Positions 13,971 through 23,999 of a stretch of 64,000 nt of DNA are shown here, piece by piece. The DNA lies in assembly GCA_013397455.1 (NCBI GenBank), contig VYZB01000275.1:545978-609977 (forward strand). The letters are read 5' to 3'. A program made the translations under genes and the position numbers. Numbering within the stretch: the stretch's first letter is position 1; each line of letters begins with the position of its first letter. The DNA is from Crotophaga sulcirostris (Eukaryota > Chordata > Aves > Cuculiformes > Crotophagidae). The notes under the pieces were generated by a model. That model made no database searches. It was not told the origin of the DNA and worked only from the letters and a program-made list of their open reading frames with translations.

Positions 13971-14278
13971 TCCACTGGCCGAGGGCAGCCGGGCGGGCAC
14001 TGGGACTCGGGGGGCTCTCCCCTCCCCTTCACGCCGCCTCCCTCGAAGTTTGCCCGGGCGAAGCGGTGCCGCTATATCCCCCCCTTTCCCCCACCCTCCT
14101 TCTCCTCTCACGGCGGGCCCCCCCTTCATCCCCGTGAGCAGCGGGTGCCCGCGCCTCCCTCCCGGGGGCGCAGGGGTTAACGGGGAGCCGCAGCGGGGGG
14201 ATGGCTCCGCCTCCCCGCTCAGCACCTGGCGCTCCACCGACAGTTGCCTCAGCAGTCGATTTCGGAGGGGATTGGCGG

Positions 14279-14305
14279 AAAAAAAAAAAAAAAAAAAAAA
14301 AAGCA

Positions 14306-14336
<31 letters not shown>
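14279..14336 (+). repeat. A24 tract followed by (CA)15 microsatellite
   Basis: Twenty-four consecutive A residues (14279-14302), a short GCAC spacer, then fifteen CA units (14307-14336). The tract lies about 180-240 bp before the CELF2 start codon and would be in the 5'UTR if transcription begins upstream of it. Both parts are expected to vary in length between individuals and to be error-prone in assembly. Confidence 0.9.
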
Positions 14337-14337
<1 letters not shown>

Positions 14338-14352
14338 GAGAGGGGGAGAGAA

Positions 14353-14358
14353 ATGTGA
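14353..14358 (+). promoter_or_regulatory. Start-stop minimal uORF (ATG-TGA)
   Basis: An ATG followed immediately by TGA, preceded by an A-rich context (GAGAGAA), about 160 nt before the CELF2 ATG. In other eukaryotic leaders such start-stop elements can hold ribosomes and lower downstream initiation. It matters only if the CELF2 transcript starts upstream of it, which is not established here. Confidence 0.35.
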
Positions 14359-14442
14359 CAAGTGCCGCGGGGAGGCCTCCGCACCTGTGCCTGCCTCTCC
14401 GCCGCCCGGCGCGGCTGCGGGATCCGCCGAGCCCCGCCGCAT

Positions 14443-14490
14443 CCTCCCTCCCTCCTTCCCTCCCTCCCATCCCTCCCATCCCTCCCTCCC
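14443..14490 (+). repeat. CCCT-type pyrimidine tract
   Basis: Nearly uninterrupted repeats of CCTCCCT with two CCCATCC variants, ending 28 bp before the CELF2 ATG. The complementary strand is a long G-rich purine tract, a composition often seen in nuclease-sensitive promoters. No binding factor can be named from sequence alone. Confidence 0.8.
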
Positions 14491-14518
14491 CACCGCCGCG
14501 GCGCGCCCGGAGCGCAGC

Positions 14519-14592
14519 ATGACTTCTTCTTTCAAGCTGGATTTCCTTCCGGAGATGATGGTCGACGGCCGCTTGTTGGTCTCTGACAGAAT
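14519..14592 (+). CDS. CELF2: CELF2 alternative first coding exon (N-terminal fragment)
   Basis: The exon encodes 24 complete codons (MTSSFKLDFLPEMMVDGRLL followed by VSDR) plus two bases, AT, of a split codon, then the donor GTAAGTGG. From memory of the family, one vertebrate CELF2 isoform begins MTSSFKLDFLPEMMVEGRLL and continues VPDRI before NGTANKMNGALDH, so the split codon should complete as Ile from the next exon. The start has A at -3, a favourable initiation context. CELF2 is a nuclear/cytoplasmic RNA-binding protein with three RRMs that binds U/G-rich elements and controls alternative splicing, editing and mRNA stability. No RRM lies in this exon, which only sets the isoform-specific N-terminus. 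The frame stays open upstream to an ATG at 14201, but that extension runs through homopolymer and CA repeats and is not conserved-looking. CELF1 has a similar leader peptide, but GRLL and the DR-split fit CELF2 better. The remaining exons are outside the window. Confidence 0.88.
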
Positions 14593-14600
14593 GTAAGTGG
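14593..14600 (+). other. CELF2: Splice donor of the CELF2 first exon
   Basis: GTAAGTGG follows GACAGAAT. GTAAGT is the consensus pairing sequence for U1 snRNA. Using this donor gives a phase-2 junction that agrees with the known DRI-NGT isoform join. Reading through instead gives Met then a stop (TAA at 14594-14596), which supports splicing here. Confidence 0.85.
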
Positions 14601-17600
14601 CGGCGGGGATGCCGCTGGGGACCCCCCGCCCTGGATGTCCGCTACCCCCTCACCCCTGCCCCTTCGCGGATCCTCCCCCCTTCCTTTTTGCTTTTGGGAT
14701 TTTTTTATTTTTTTTTTTTTCGCTTTCCCAAGTCACTTGGTGGTCTCCGTGTTGTGTGTGTGTGTCCCCCCCCCGAAAGGGCGGCAGCTGGGTGTTTAAT
14801 ATTCCGGGCGGTGGGTACCGAGGGGGGGTGGGTTTAGATGCTGATGCAAACGTGGAGAAACGCCCGGCGGTCGCGCATCAACTGAGTGCCCTCTCCCCCC
14901 GGTGGGAATTCCTCCACAGCCACTTTCTCCCCTGAACCCAGCCCGGACCCACCCGTGTTGCCCAATGACCCCTTCCCGGCAGAGCAAACCCCCCCCCCTC
15001 CTTGGCAAAAAGCTTCGCCAGTTTCCAAATTCCAATGAGTCGCTGAGCATCCGCTAGGAGTAAGACCCGGCAGAAAGCAGGGAATTTTTTTATTTATTTT
15101 TTTTTCATCCTGTTCCAGACAGCTGCCTGGCATTGAGGGTGTTAATTAGGGTGAGGATGGTTGTTTTACATGCAGTTGAACTGGGGATGAGATTGATCGG
15201 GAGGCGCTGGGTGCTGGAATTTCAGAAAGAGAAGTATTCCCCTAGCCCGTCTCTGCTCCATTAATCTCGATCTCAAAGTTTCTATTATCATCCTCTTGGG
15301 CACTGCCAATTGACAGGGATTTTCAGGTAACCTAAGCCTTATATGTAAAAATTAAAGCTAGAAATGAGGAAATAGTCACTTGCTGAACGATAGGAGGGCT
15401 GGGGCACTGTGCTGCTTTTTTTTTTTTACGGTGCCCGGAATGTCTTTTATTTTGTTGCTTTTGCTTCTTTCGTCAGCATGACAAATGTGGTTTGAGTTAC
15501 ATTAGAATGAAGCGAGAGACTTTGGCATTGACTCTGGGCTGGAGCTATTCCGGTTGAGGCAGCGCTTAAGTTACAAGTGTAAATAAACCCGTGTGTGCAG
15601 CAGAGGCTGTCACCTGCGATTTGCACAAATCAGGTTGCCTACTGTGCCTCCATCGGAGACTCCTCAGACTTTTATGACCTTCTTTCCTGGCAACCAAACT
15701 TTCTCCTAAGGCAGAAGTGCTTTCCCTGGCACCAGCAATGTTCTGCGTGGAGATAGGCAGCAGTGAACAGTTGTTCAGGCAGCTGAGATCTAGTAAGTGT
15801 GTGGGAGAGGGGGAAGAGGCAGGGGGAGAAGCTACTTGGTGCGGATGCCTTACGCTATTTTTACAGTCCTTGAAGGACAGCAAAGTGTTTGCGTAAACGC
15901 TACCGGGTGCCTCCGTTCCGTGGTCTTATATTCAAATGGGTTCTTTGCTGTGTTTTGGTTTTTTTCCTTTTAAGATCCGTGTTTTTCTTGGCGCCAGTCA
16001 GTTTTGGAAAAGTTGCTGTATTTCTCCCCTTTTGCATAAAAATGGCACAGGTTTGAATACCGGGGTATGAAGTTGCAGCTGAATGTTAGTATCGCTTGCT
16101 CTGTAGGGACTTGCCACAGCCAAGCTTTCCCTTGTCTTCATCGTCTCAGCTTTTATTAGAGTTTCTACCTGCTGTCCTTCCAAGTCAGAAAAGATTCTGC
16201 TAACAAACATCTCCGAGCTCAAAGCCACTGTTAACTGCGCCGATGATGCCGTGTTGTCACTTAGGCTTATATAACTTTATCTCCCAAGTTGCCCCTCGAG
16301 GCAAGAGTACCATGTCAAACTCTTCCTTCTGCAGTGCTGCCTTTATACTACTCTGCTCTGGGAAGCACCCATAATGTGTTTTAATATAGCTTGAAACACA
16401 GTGTTCATCAGACGTAGATTTAATGTGTGTCCAAAGAAACAGAAATTACTTTAGAGATGTGTCAGTTTCTGAGTGGATCTCCAAATACAGAAGTTTACTA
16501 ATGAAATAGACACACATCCTTGTAGGATTTAGTGCTGGTTCCTCATATATTGGGGGGGGGGGGGGGGGAGGACTCTGTAATTTGTTGTCTCTTGGAGAAA
16601 GAAACCTTTTCATCCTGCATCGCCAGTGGTCGTGTTGTGATGTGATGTGCTTCCTTGTATTAACCAACCTTTGCTGTGCTGCTGATCTAAGTAATTGTGA
16701 AGATGTATGATTTCAAAGGTTCACGTGTCCTGCATACAAATTAATATTGAGGCTAAATTGCTGTTAACTAAGAGAGCTTCCATTCCTAAATAAAAATAAT
16801 CTTACAACTAAATGCTGTCTGTGGAAGCGTTGCCACGCTGCCTTTCTAAAACTCTCCAATTCGCTATTTAAAGCATCTCGATTTTGTCCTTCTAGCCAAG
16901 CGGTGACACACATTTATTTACAAGTCCCCAGCTCTCTGGACTGATCAGTGCTGAGGAGAATGCAGTGTGATTACACGTAGAGGGTCATGGGCACGTATGC
17001 ACCTTGCCCTTTAGCTGGCCCAGCCCAGACGTGCGGCGAGACACCAGCGGCGTTCAGCAGGGTGGCACCGCGCCTCGCAGAGCGTGCTCCAAGTTACAGT
17101 GCTGCACAAAACTTTTAACCTCGCCATCTGCTCTAGCTATTGACTATAGCTTGGTTGAGTCTTTAGCAGAAAGGAATTTCCTATTTTAGAGAGCGGCAAT
17201 TAGCAAGATATATGTAGAACTCTTCACTTTCACAGTGAGAATTTGCAGAACTGATTTTTTTTTTTCTTATGCCAGTGGCATATCAGATGTTTTAGGAAAT
17301 CGACACCGACCAGTATCACTTACACTTCCCGTTGTTTACACATTTAAAAGTTCTTTGTAGAAGGAATTCTTTCCCCTATCATCCATTCTTTCAACAAGCA
17401 ACCAAGAGAATTTTCAAGGAATCATTTTCAGTGCATACCTATTGTGAAAGTTAACTGCCAGCTTGATAATTGCCAAAGTTAAAACGCTGTTATCTCTGTA
17501 AGGCTGTTAATTGCTCTTAAATGTTGCTTCCTTCCAAATTCTGCTTCTGTTATTATCTAGCTAAATATAAGTGAAATAGAGCATCAGATACTTTGAGCAT

Positions 17601-20600
17601 GACTATTAGTGTAATTAAACTGTATGCATGACATCAGTGTACCTCGTTAGTCATTGAACGGCGATTTTACTAATAAAAAATCATTAATGAAATGGCATTG
17701 GAAAATAGACCCTCTAGGATATAAACATGAAGATGTATGAACTTTTATTCTTGAGGGCAGATGGCAGGTTGGGTGCTTTAGCCATCATAAATGCTTGCAA
17801 AAAGCCTGCTTGGTTAGTTAGTGCTCTAGTTAAAGGACCAGAAATCGTTTGACTGATGATATGCATAGCCTGTGTGTGTGTTAACCGTGTGGAAGAAAAG
17901 ATATAGGTGGAAATGTGTGTGTATTTGGGCAGGGTAGGAGAGGGTTAATGGTTACTAAGTGCAGTTATACAATGCAAGTTCAATGTAATTTGCTTAGTAA
18001 TTTCACTGACTTACATGTCCATGCCAACTGGATGGTTGTAAAGAGGTTGCTTTGAGGATTAAATGCTCATTGTAGTAACCCCCCACGTTGATTTCTGCAA
18101 TGCCACCAAAGATTTTCCATTCCATGATAGGCATTCCACTGTCTGGGATTACCTTTAATGGAAAAGAGCAGTACTGTTTGTAACTACCAAGACAAACTCC
18201 AATTTGACTCTAATTTTTGACAGCTAGGTATAATGTCAATTAAATACAATGATGCTTAAAGCAGCCCACATGCAACTGCTTGGGATCCATGGCAGTCATG
18301 TGTAAAAGTATTTAGTCTTTGAATTCCTGCCTCTTTTAATCCAAGATGAGTCAAAATCAGATATATGTGCAGTATGCTGATTGAAAAGGTAGTGAAGATC
18401 AACTTACAATACTCTTTGTTTGTTTGTAGTTATTGTTTAATAAATAAGGGATGTCATCATTTACAGGTATGCTTGCACTTTTAAAAAAACCCAAAACATC
18501 CCTTTCTACACTAAACCTGCAAACTAGGACCTTTTCCAGCATAAACTGGAGGCAATAAAATTAAGTTTTTTGTTGTTTTTTAAACTTCACCGCAGGGAAA
18601 ACACAACGTACTGCCAAAAATAATTTTTCAGCTATCTGGGTTTTTTATGTAGACTATCAAACCAAAAATTGCTAACTGAAAATGCATGGCTGGGTATCAG
18701 CTGGGCTTTTTTAACTCCATAGCCTCATCCCTATCCTGACATTTTATTCTAACTTTGGTTTAGTAATAGCTTTATTTTAAGTATTATGACTTATCACTTG
18801 AGTTACTTGCATAACAGATTCCTTGGGCCACTACTGAGGGAAAGCAAAGCAAAAGGAGAAGAAAATTCTTGACTGTTGACAAAGAGCTTCAGAAAGGAAA
18901 AGAAATCTTTGGATGTAGATTAAGTAATTATGGTTTCATGATGTCCTTCTTCTTGCCATCATCTCTTCTAGTGACTGCCCAGAACCCTATTTAGTATTTA
19001 ACCTGCGATAGAGCTCTCAGCACATTAATATTTAAATATATCTTCCACTTCCAATGATATGATCTCACAAGTTTTGAAGCCTCCCCCACATGTATTCATC
19101 ATCCAAATTAATCATCAGTTATGATTGCTTTAAAAACCTTGATAACTCTAAATATTTCATTGGCATTTTAGTGTGTTTGAGCATTTGAACTATTCAAATT
19201 TCATAATTAATTCATAGGTTAATATAAAAATACTTGACCCAACCGATATAGCGGAAAGGTGTACAAAATCTTTTAGTTTTAAAAACTCCTGGAATGCAAG
19301 GAATACACTCAAACATGACAAGATACAAATAATTGTTTTATAGTTTAATCATATAAAAACCTCTTTCCTTCTAAAGCAGAGAGGTGAATTTTTTTCCCTT
19401 CATTGCTACGAACTGTGTTTCCTACAGTGGATTATATCTTGTGTGTTATATTGCGTCTCCTGACATGGTTTCCTTTGATTAAAACAAACTGATGGCAGGG
19501 CAAGGTTAACCAGAGGCTAAAATCACAAAATAGAAAATACACATAGAGAGCGAGGCTGAGCTTTCCTTAGCGAAGAAGTGGGAAAACAGGAAAAGACTGC
19601 ATAGGTGCAAGAAAAATGCAGGAACAAGAATGCCTATTTGGAAAATAAAAACTAATTAGAGCAATAAATGTAATGTTCTCAAGTAATTGTGAAATAATTA
19701 TTCCCCTTTAGAATCATCATACTTTAATTGCTTTCCCCCACGTTCCCGCATTCTGCATGCCTATGGAAAGGAAGAGAAGCACTTGTGTTCCCTCCAGGAT
19801 TTCATTCTTCATTTGCACTAAGCTGCTGGCTTTCTCATAAAGGTTTTCAGAAATATGTTGCTTTAAATGCTGTTGTGTTCTTCCATATGGTGTTAAATGG
19901 AAAAGGTGAATGGCAGATGCTGAAGCTGTAAATTCTCTCCTATCGTCCAGATAAAGCACCATGAGATTTAGTGTGCTGTTCATCCATCCTCTGTATCACA
20001 GATTTCTAATCAATCTCTCATTTTCATTGAGACTGTGTTATGTAAATAGAACACACTTCAGCAGTGTATTCTCTTTGCTCACAGCTTGGTCTTTGAGAAA
20101 TCAGCTGACAATAGTTTAAAATTATAATATTAATAAAGAGAAGATCATCTGGCCTTCAAAATGACATCTGAAAGCAGCTTCTGTTTTGTGTTAAATCTTA
20201 ATTACTGTATTTAAATGAATGCCTAAATGAGCCAATTCACAAAGGAGTTGCCTACTGTACCAATAGTGCCTGTTTGGTGATTTTTTTTTTCCTGTGGAAT
20301 TACACAAATACAAACCCCAATTTATATTGAAGAGAACAGCTACGTTCTCTTGCCCCTTACAACTTGGCTGAGGAACACTGAGTATCTTGAGTCTGCTCTC
20401 TGCCCTGGGACAGCTTCTCCCTTGCCTGGCTGACCTTGCCTATGAAACAGTGGCAATACTTGAAGCCAAGGTCAAAGGTAATGCTGCAAAAGAAACACTG
20501 GTGCAAGAGCAGTGGGAAAGACTCCATGTTGGCCTCCTGAGCATTTTGTGACCTTACCCATCGCTTACAGCGTTTTGTCACACCTGAGGGAAGGAGTTAC

Positions 20601-21362
20601 GGCTTAGGGGCATGGAGAGGCTTACCTTGTGCCTGTAAATGCAGCAACCCCGCTGCCTTCAGTTATGCTGGAAGGGATGTGGCCCTGTCCAGCTTTTCCC
20701 AGGTTACTCTGGAAGGAGACAATCATGTCCAGCTGTCCCCAGCTCACCCCATTGCCTGCTGCCACTGGGATGCACTCATCCACTGTGAAGGAGTATGCAG
20801 GGAATTCATGTCCTGTCTTTCCCTGTCAGCCTGTGCAAGCTGAGCTGCTTCGGATTTGCCAGGAAAAGAACAGCGGCAACCTCAGTATTTTGTTTTATGA
20901 TTCATCACGTCCCTGTTAATTTCTTAAATTGTTCTGTAGATCTTACTCTGGGGTTTTAAAGTTTACAGCCACTATTATTTCAGAGGTGCTGCCGTTGATC
21001 TTTCACGAAAATGGCCTTAGTGATCTACTGATTTTTGTTATTATTGTTATTTTCCTGTTTCTGTGCAGGATAGCATCATAAAGCAAACGTAGTCCTGACA
21101 GAAAGGCCTAACAGTGAATGTCTCCAAGTAGTGGTGGTAATTCATTGCAATGGTAGTTTACAACTTTTTCAGTGTCTTGTCATTCCAATGTCCTGGCTCC
21201 TAGAGGGCAGTGGAGTTGATGTGTGGGTAAGAGATAGGAGATAACCAGCTACACACCCTCTTTAGGTGGATATCTCCTAGACTGGAGGACAGGTTCCTCA
21301 TGAACCAGTCTGTTCCTACAGAGCACAAGGAAAAGTACAGTGCAGTGTGGGACAGAAAGAGT
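14601..21362 (+). other. CELF2 intron, proximal part
   Basis: The first few hundred bases remain GC-rich, with C runs and a short GT repeat near 14752-14764, then composition drops to AT-rich. No exon, RNA gene or interspersed repeat was recognised. A G17 tract lies at 16552-16568. The interval 17430-17700 is AT-rich and dense in homeodomain-type TAAT motifs and could be a conserved noncoding element, which I cannot test here. Confidence 0.6.
16552..16568 (+). repeat. G17 homopolymer
   Basis: Seventeen consecutive G residues flanked by TATATT and AGGACT. Such a run can form intermolecular or slipped quadruplexes and is a common site of sequencing length error. Confidence 0.9.
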
Positions 21363-21501
21363 CATGACTGGAGGTGTTTAAGAGGAGATTGGATGAGGCA
21401 CTCAGTGCCATGGTTTAGATGATGGGTTGGTGTTAGTGTTGGGTTATAGGTTGGACTCGATGATCTCAGAGGTCCTTTCCAACCTTGTGATACTGTGATA
21501 C
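21363..21501 (+). mobile_element. CR1-family LINE, 5'-truncated 3' end
   Basis: The segment contains the characteristic CR1 3'-UTR strings GGAGGTGTTTAAG, GGCACTCAGTGCCATGGTTTAG, split here by description, and GGTTGGACTCGATGATCTCA followed by GAGGTCCTTTCCAACCTT. It ends with two exact copies of the octamer TGTGATAC (21486-21501), the tandem-octamer tail typical of CR1. Only the last ~140 bp remain, so no reverse transcriptase is encoded. CR1 elements insert without long target duplications and none is seen. CR1 is the dominant LINE of birds and other sauropsids, so this is the best clue to the organism. The octamer differs from the more usual ATTCTATG form. Confidence 0.9.
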
Positions 21502-23811
21502 ATCATATATCCTTTGAAGCAGTTCTAGTCTGATTGAAAGTCAGTGCTGACAAGCTACATTTTGTTTGATAACCCTGTAAAATAATGAAGATCCTTCATC
21601 CCCTTAACCCACAGGCATGATGTTTCTTGTTTGATACATACACGCTCTCCCCATTTCTAGCTTCTCAATGGCTTCACATCACCAACTTTCTCAGAGATAA
21701 AAAAAAAATAAAATCCACAGCTTGTTTGATGCACCACTTGTGTCATTGACTCATTGACTCCAGACCTCAGTGGCACTTGGTCTGGTGGCACTGATGCTGC
21801 CTGGTGTGGTGTGAGGTAAGTGCACTTCATTTGCCTGAAACAGACCCAAGTAACTGAAAGTTACTAACTTCTGGCAGAGGATAACTGTGTTTGAAAATGT
21901 ACAAAATCAAGTGATCTATTCCCTTCTTTATTTTTTGGATATCTCAGCCTTCACCTGCAGTCCATTGCTAGAGAGAGACATCTGGCCGTGCCCTTTATCA
22001 ATAAATGCTTTTATTTTTTAAAATATTTTACCACAGATGGATCGTAGAACAAATATTAGGAGTCTGAAATGTTGTCAAACACACTAGCCCAGTGGCTATC
22101 ACTTTAAGCCCTGTTCTCTACTTGATTTTCATACAAAACACTGTAGAAACTGCAAGTTAGATGCCTTGCAATTTTGCTTAATTACACTGTGGAATATGGT
22201 AAACTCGATCACCTTGTCAATGTCTTTGAAGAGAAGAGTAATCTGTCATTTTATCTGCAATGTTTCTGTATAAACATGTAGAAAAATTGATCATTTCATT
22301 AGTCAGTAAATGAACTTTCAAATTTTTTAAATTCAGTTTAAATTCCTTATTCCTAGATCTTATTGCATAGAAAACTTTCTCATACTTTAACTCCCTTATC
22401 CAAAGGAAAAAAAAAAAGAGAGACAGGAAAAAAATCAGGAAATTACAATGACTATCACTCTAAATACAATTTTTTTTGGCAAAAATTTGGATTGTTTAGT
22501 CCTGAAAAGGATTCTTGAAATATCCTGGTTGGGAACTCTTCAGAAATTTTACCACAATCCTATAAATGCCTAATTAAGGGATAGCCACAAGTTGAGATGA
22601 TCTCCCTAGGGGAAAATATCAAGCATCGTTCTCCTTGTCCTAATTTGACCTGTGTAATGCAACATCTTTAGGATTTTAGGATTGCAAGGTGAGCACTGGC
22701 TTTCTCCAGCAGGTTCGGAGTTGCCAGCTCCTCCAGGAAATCAATATTGAATGGGAGGGGACCAGGGGGAAGAGGAAGACTTAACATTTAATTTTGAATA
22801 ATGTGAAAAAATAGATAACGAGTGAAGAAATTATTAGAAAAAGAGAACGTCTCTGGACATATAAAACAACATTATCTGATATTTTATTACTGACTATAGC
22901 CTGCACTCCGTGTTCAAGCCAAACTTCCAATGAGTTTACAGAAGCTTGGCTTGAAGGAGGAATGCATAATGCTGGGCTTTGTGTCCCGTGCCAGGCTGTC
23001 CAGCTCTGAACCATGAATTGCAATCGTACAAACGGTTTTGCAGATTTTTTTCTTGTTGCTCGCTTCAGAGTGAACCTCAATGTGGAAACATGAGGCAACT
23101 AACTTCTCAAGTACTGTTCTACCTTGCTAGCTGAACGAGTTGCTGTCTTGATGATAGAGTGGAAGATAAGTTGATTTTAATTCGGCCTGTATTCTTCTGA
23201 GGGATGTTCATACATCTCCAGTTGGGGTGGGGGTTTATTTTGTTCTTAAGGAACCTTTTCCCCTTTGCCAGAGAGGAGGATTTATCTCAATGCCTGAGGG
23301 CTCTCATCTTCCAATGACATATGTCTCTATTGTTTGGCTGCAGAAGACAGAGTACGACTTTTCCTTTTAAGTTGGTTTGCTGTCTGTGAAGAACAGAGTA
23401 AATGCAGCAGCTTCATAACAGTGCTCAGATGTAGTCAAACCCAGTCCAACACTATATTACAGATTTTTTTTAAAACAACTGTGTTTGTCTGATTTCATTA
23501 CTTAAGTGTAGCCTAGTATCTCACTTGCTGGACCACTTTTATTTATCTTCAAGACAAGACTGTGTAGAATAGGAAAACCTCACAGTTTTATTATCTTCTT
23601 ACCATGCTCATGTCTGCTGTTCCTGGGGTGTTTCACTGGAATGGGATGAAGCTTTCTATGCTCTATTACGTGTAGAACATAATGACTCCGGAGCAGATTT
23701 TGTGTATTTTTGAGCTTTTTTTTGCACTGGCTATTACAATGCAGCCCTATAGAAGATGACGTAAAGTTCCTAGCTGTCATTGTAAAGTAAAACAGAAGCA
23801 ACTCTTCAATG
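21502..23811 (+). other. CELF2 intron between CR1 and the first hAT copy
   Basis: AT-rich intronic sequence with a few A and T homopolymers. No exon, RNA gene or further recognisable repeat. Confidence 0.6.
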
Positions 23812-23999
23812 TCCTGTGCCATGGGTGTCAAACTCACAGCTCCCACCATTCTCCTGCACACATGCCCAGCGCTGGCAGGAGCGTAAGGGCAAGGAGCTCG
23901 TGCTGCTGCCAGGTAGAAACAAGGTGACAGGCCAGGTAAAACAAGGTGGAAGGATGAATTTGACTAGCAAGCTGTGAGTTTGACACCCGTGTCCTATGC
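23812..23999 (-). mobile_element. Nonautonomous hAT-type DNA transposon, copy 1
   Basis: A 172-bp element (23820-23991) has terminal inverted repeats matching at 21 of 22 positions, beginning CATGGGTGTCAAACTCACAG on the left and ending as its complement on the right with one mismatch (CACGGGTG). It is flanked by the 8-bp duplication TCCTGTGC (23812-23819) / TCCTATGC (23992-23999), one mismatch apart. Eight-base target duplications and CA(G)GGGTGTCAAACTC termini are typical of hAT superfamily elements. It is too short to encode a transposase. Its core (23866-23900) matches 33 of 35 positions of copy 2 at 47257-47291 on the opposite strand, which is why I assign the minus orientation relative to that copy. 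Confidence 0.85.

Larger units (their letters stand above)
13971..14518 (+). promoter_or_regulatory. CELF2: CpG-rich promoter / 5'UTR of a CELF2 alternative first exon
   Basis: Between the minisatellite and the start codon the composition changes sharply to GC-rich and CpG-dense, and stays so into the start of the intron, as expected of a CpG-island promoter. No convincing TATA box could be assigned (CTATATCC near 14070 is only a weak candidate), so the transcription start is unknown and the boundary between promoter and 5'UTR is not drawn. Within it lie an A24-(CA)15 tract, a CCCT-rich tract ending at 14490, an ATG at 14201 that is in frame with CELF2, and an ATG-TGA minimal frame at 14353. 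The promoter role is inferred from position and composition. Confidence 0.65.

Noticed and set aside
13842..14535. Long minus-strand frames of 168-180 codons across the promoter
   Set aside because: They run through the GC-rich promoter, the GT complement of the CA repeat and the poly(T) complement of A24. Long frames are expected in GC-rich low-complexity DNA and no domain is recognisable.
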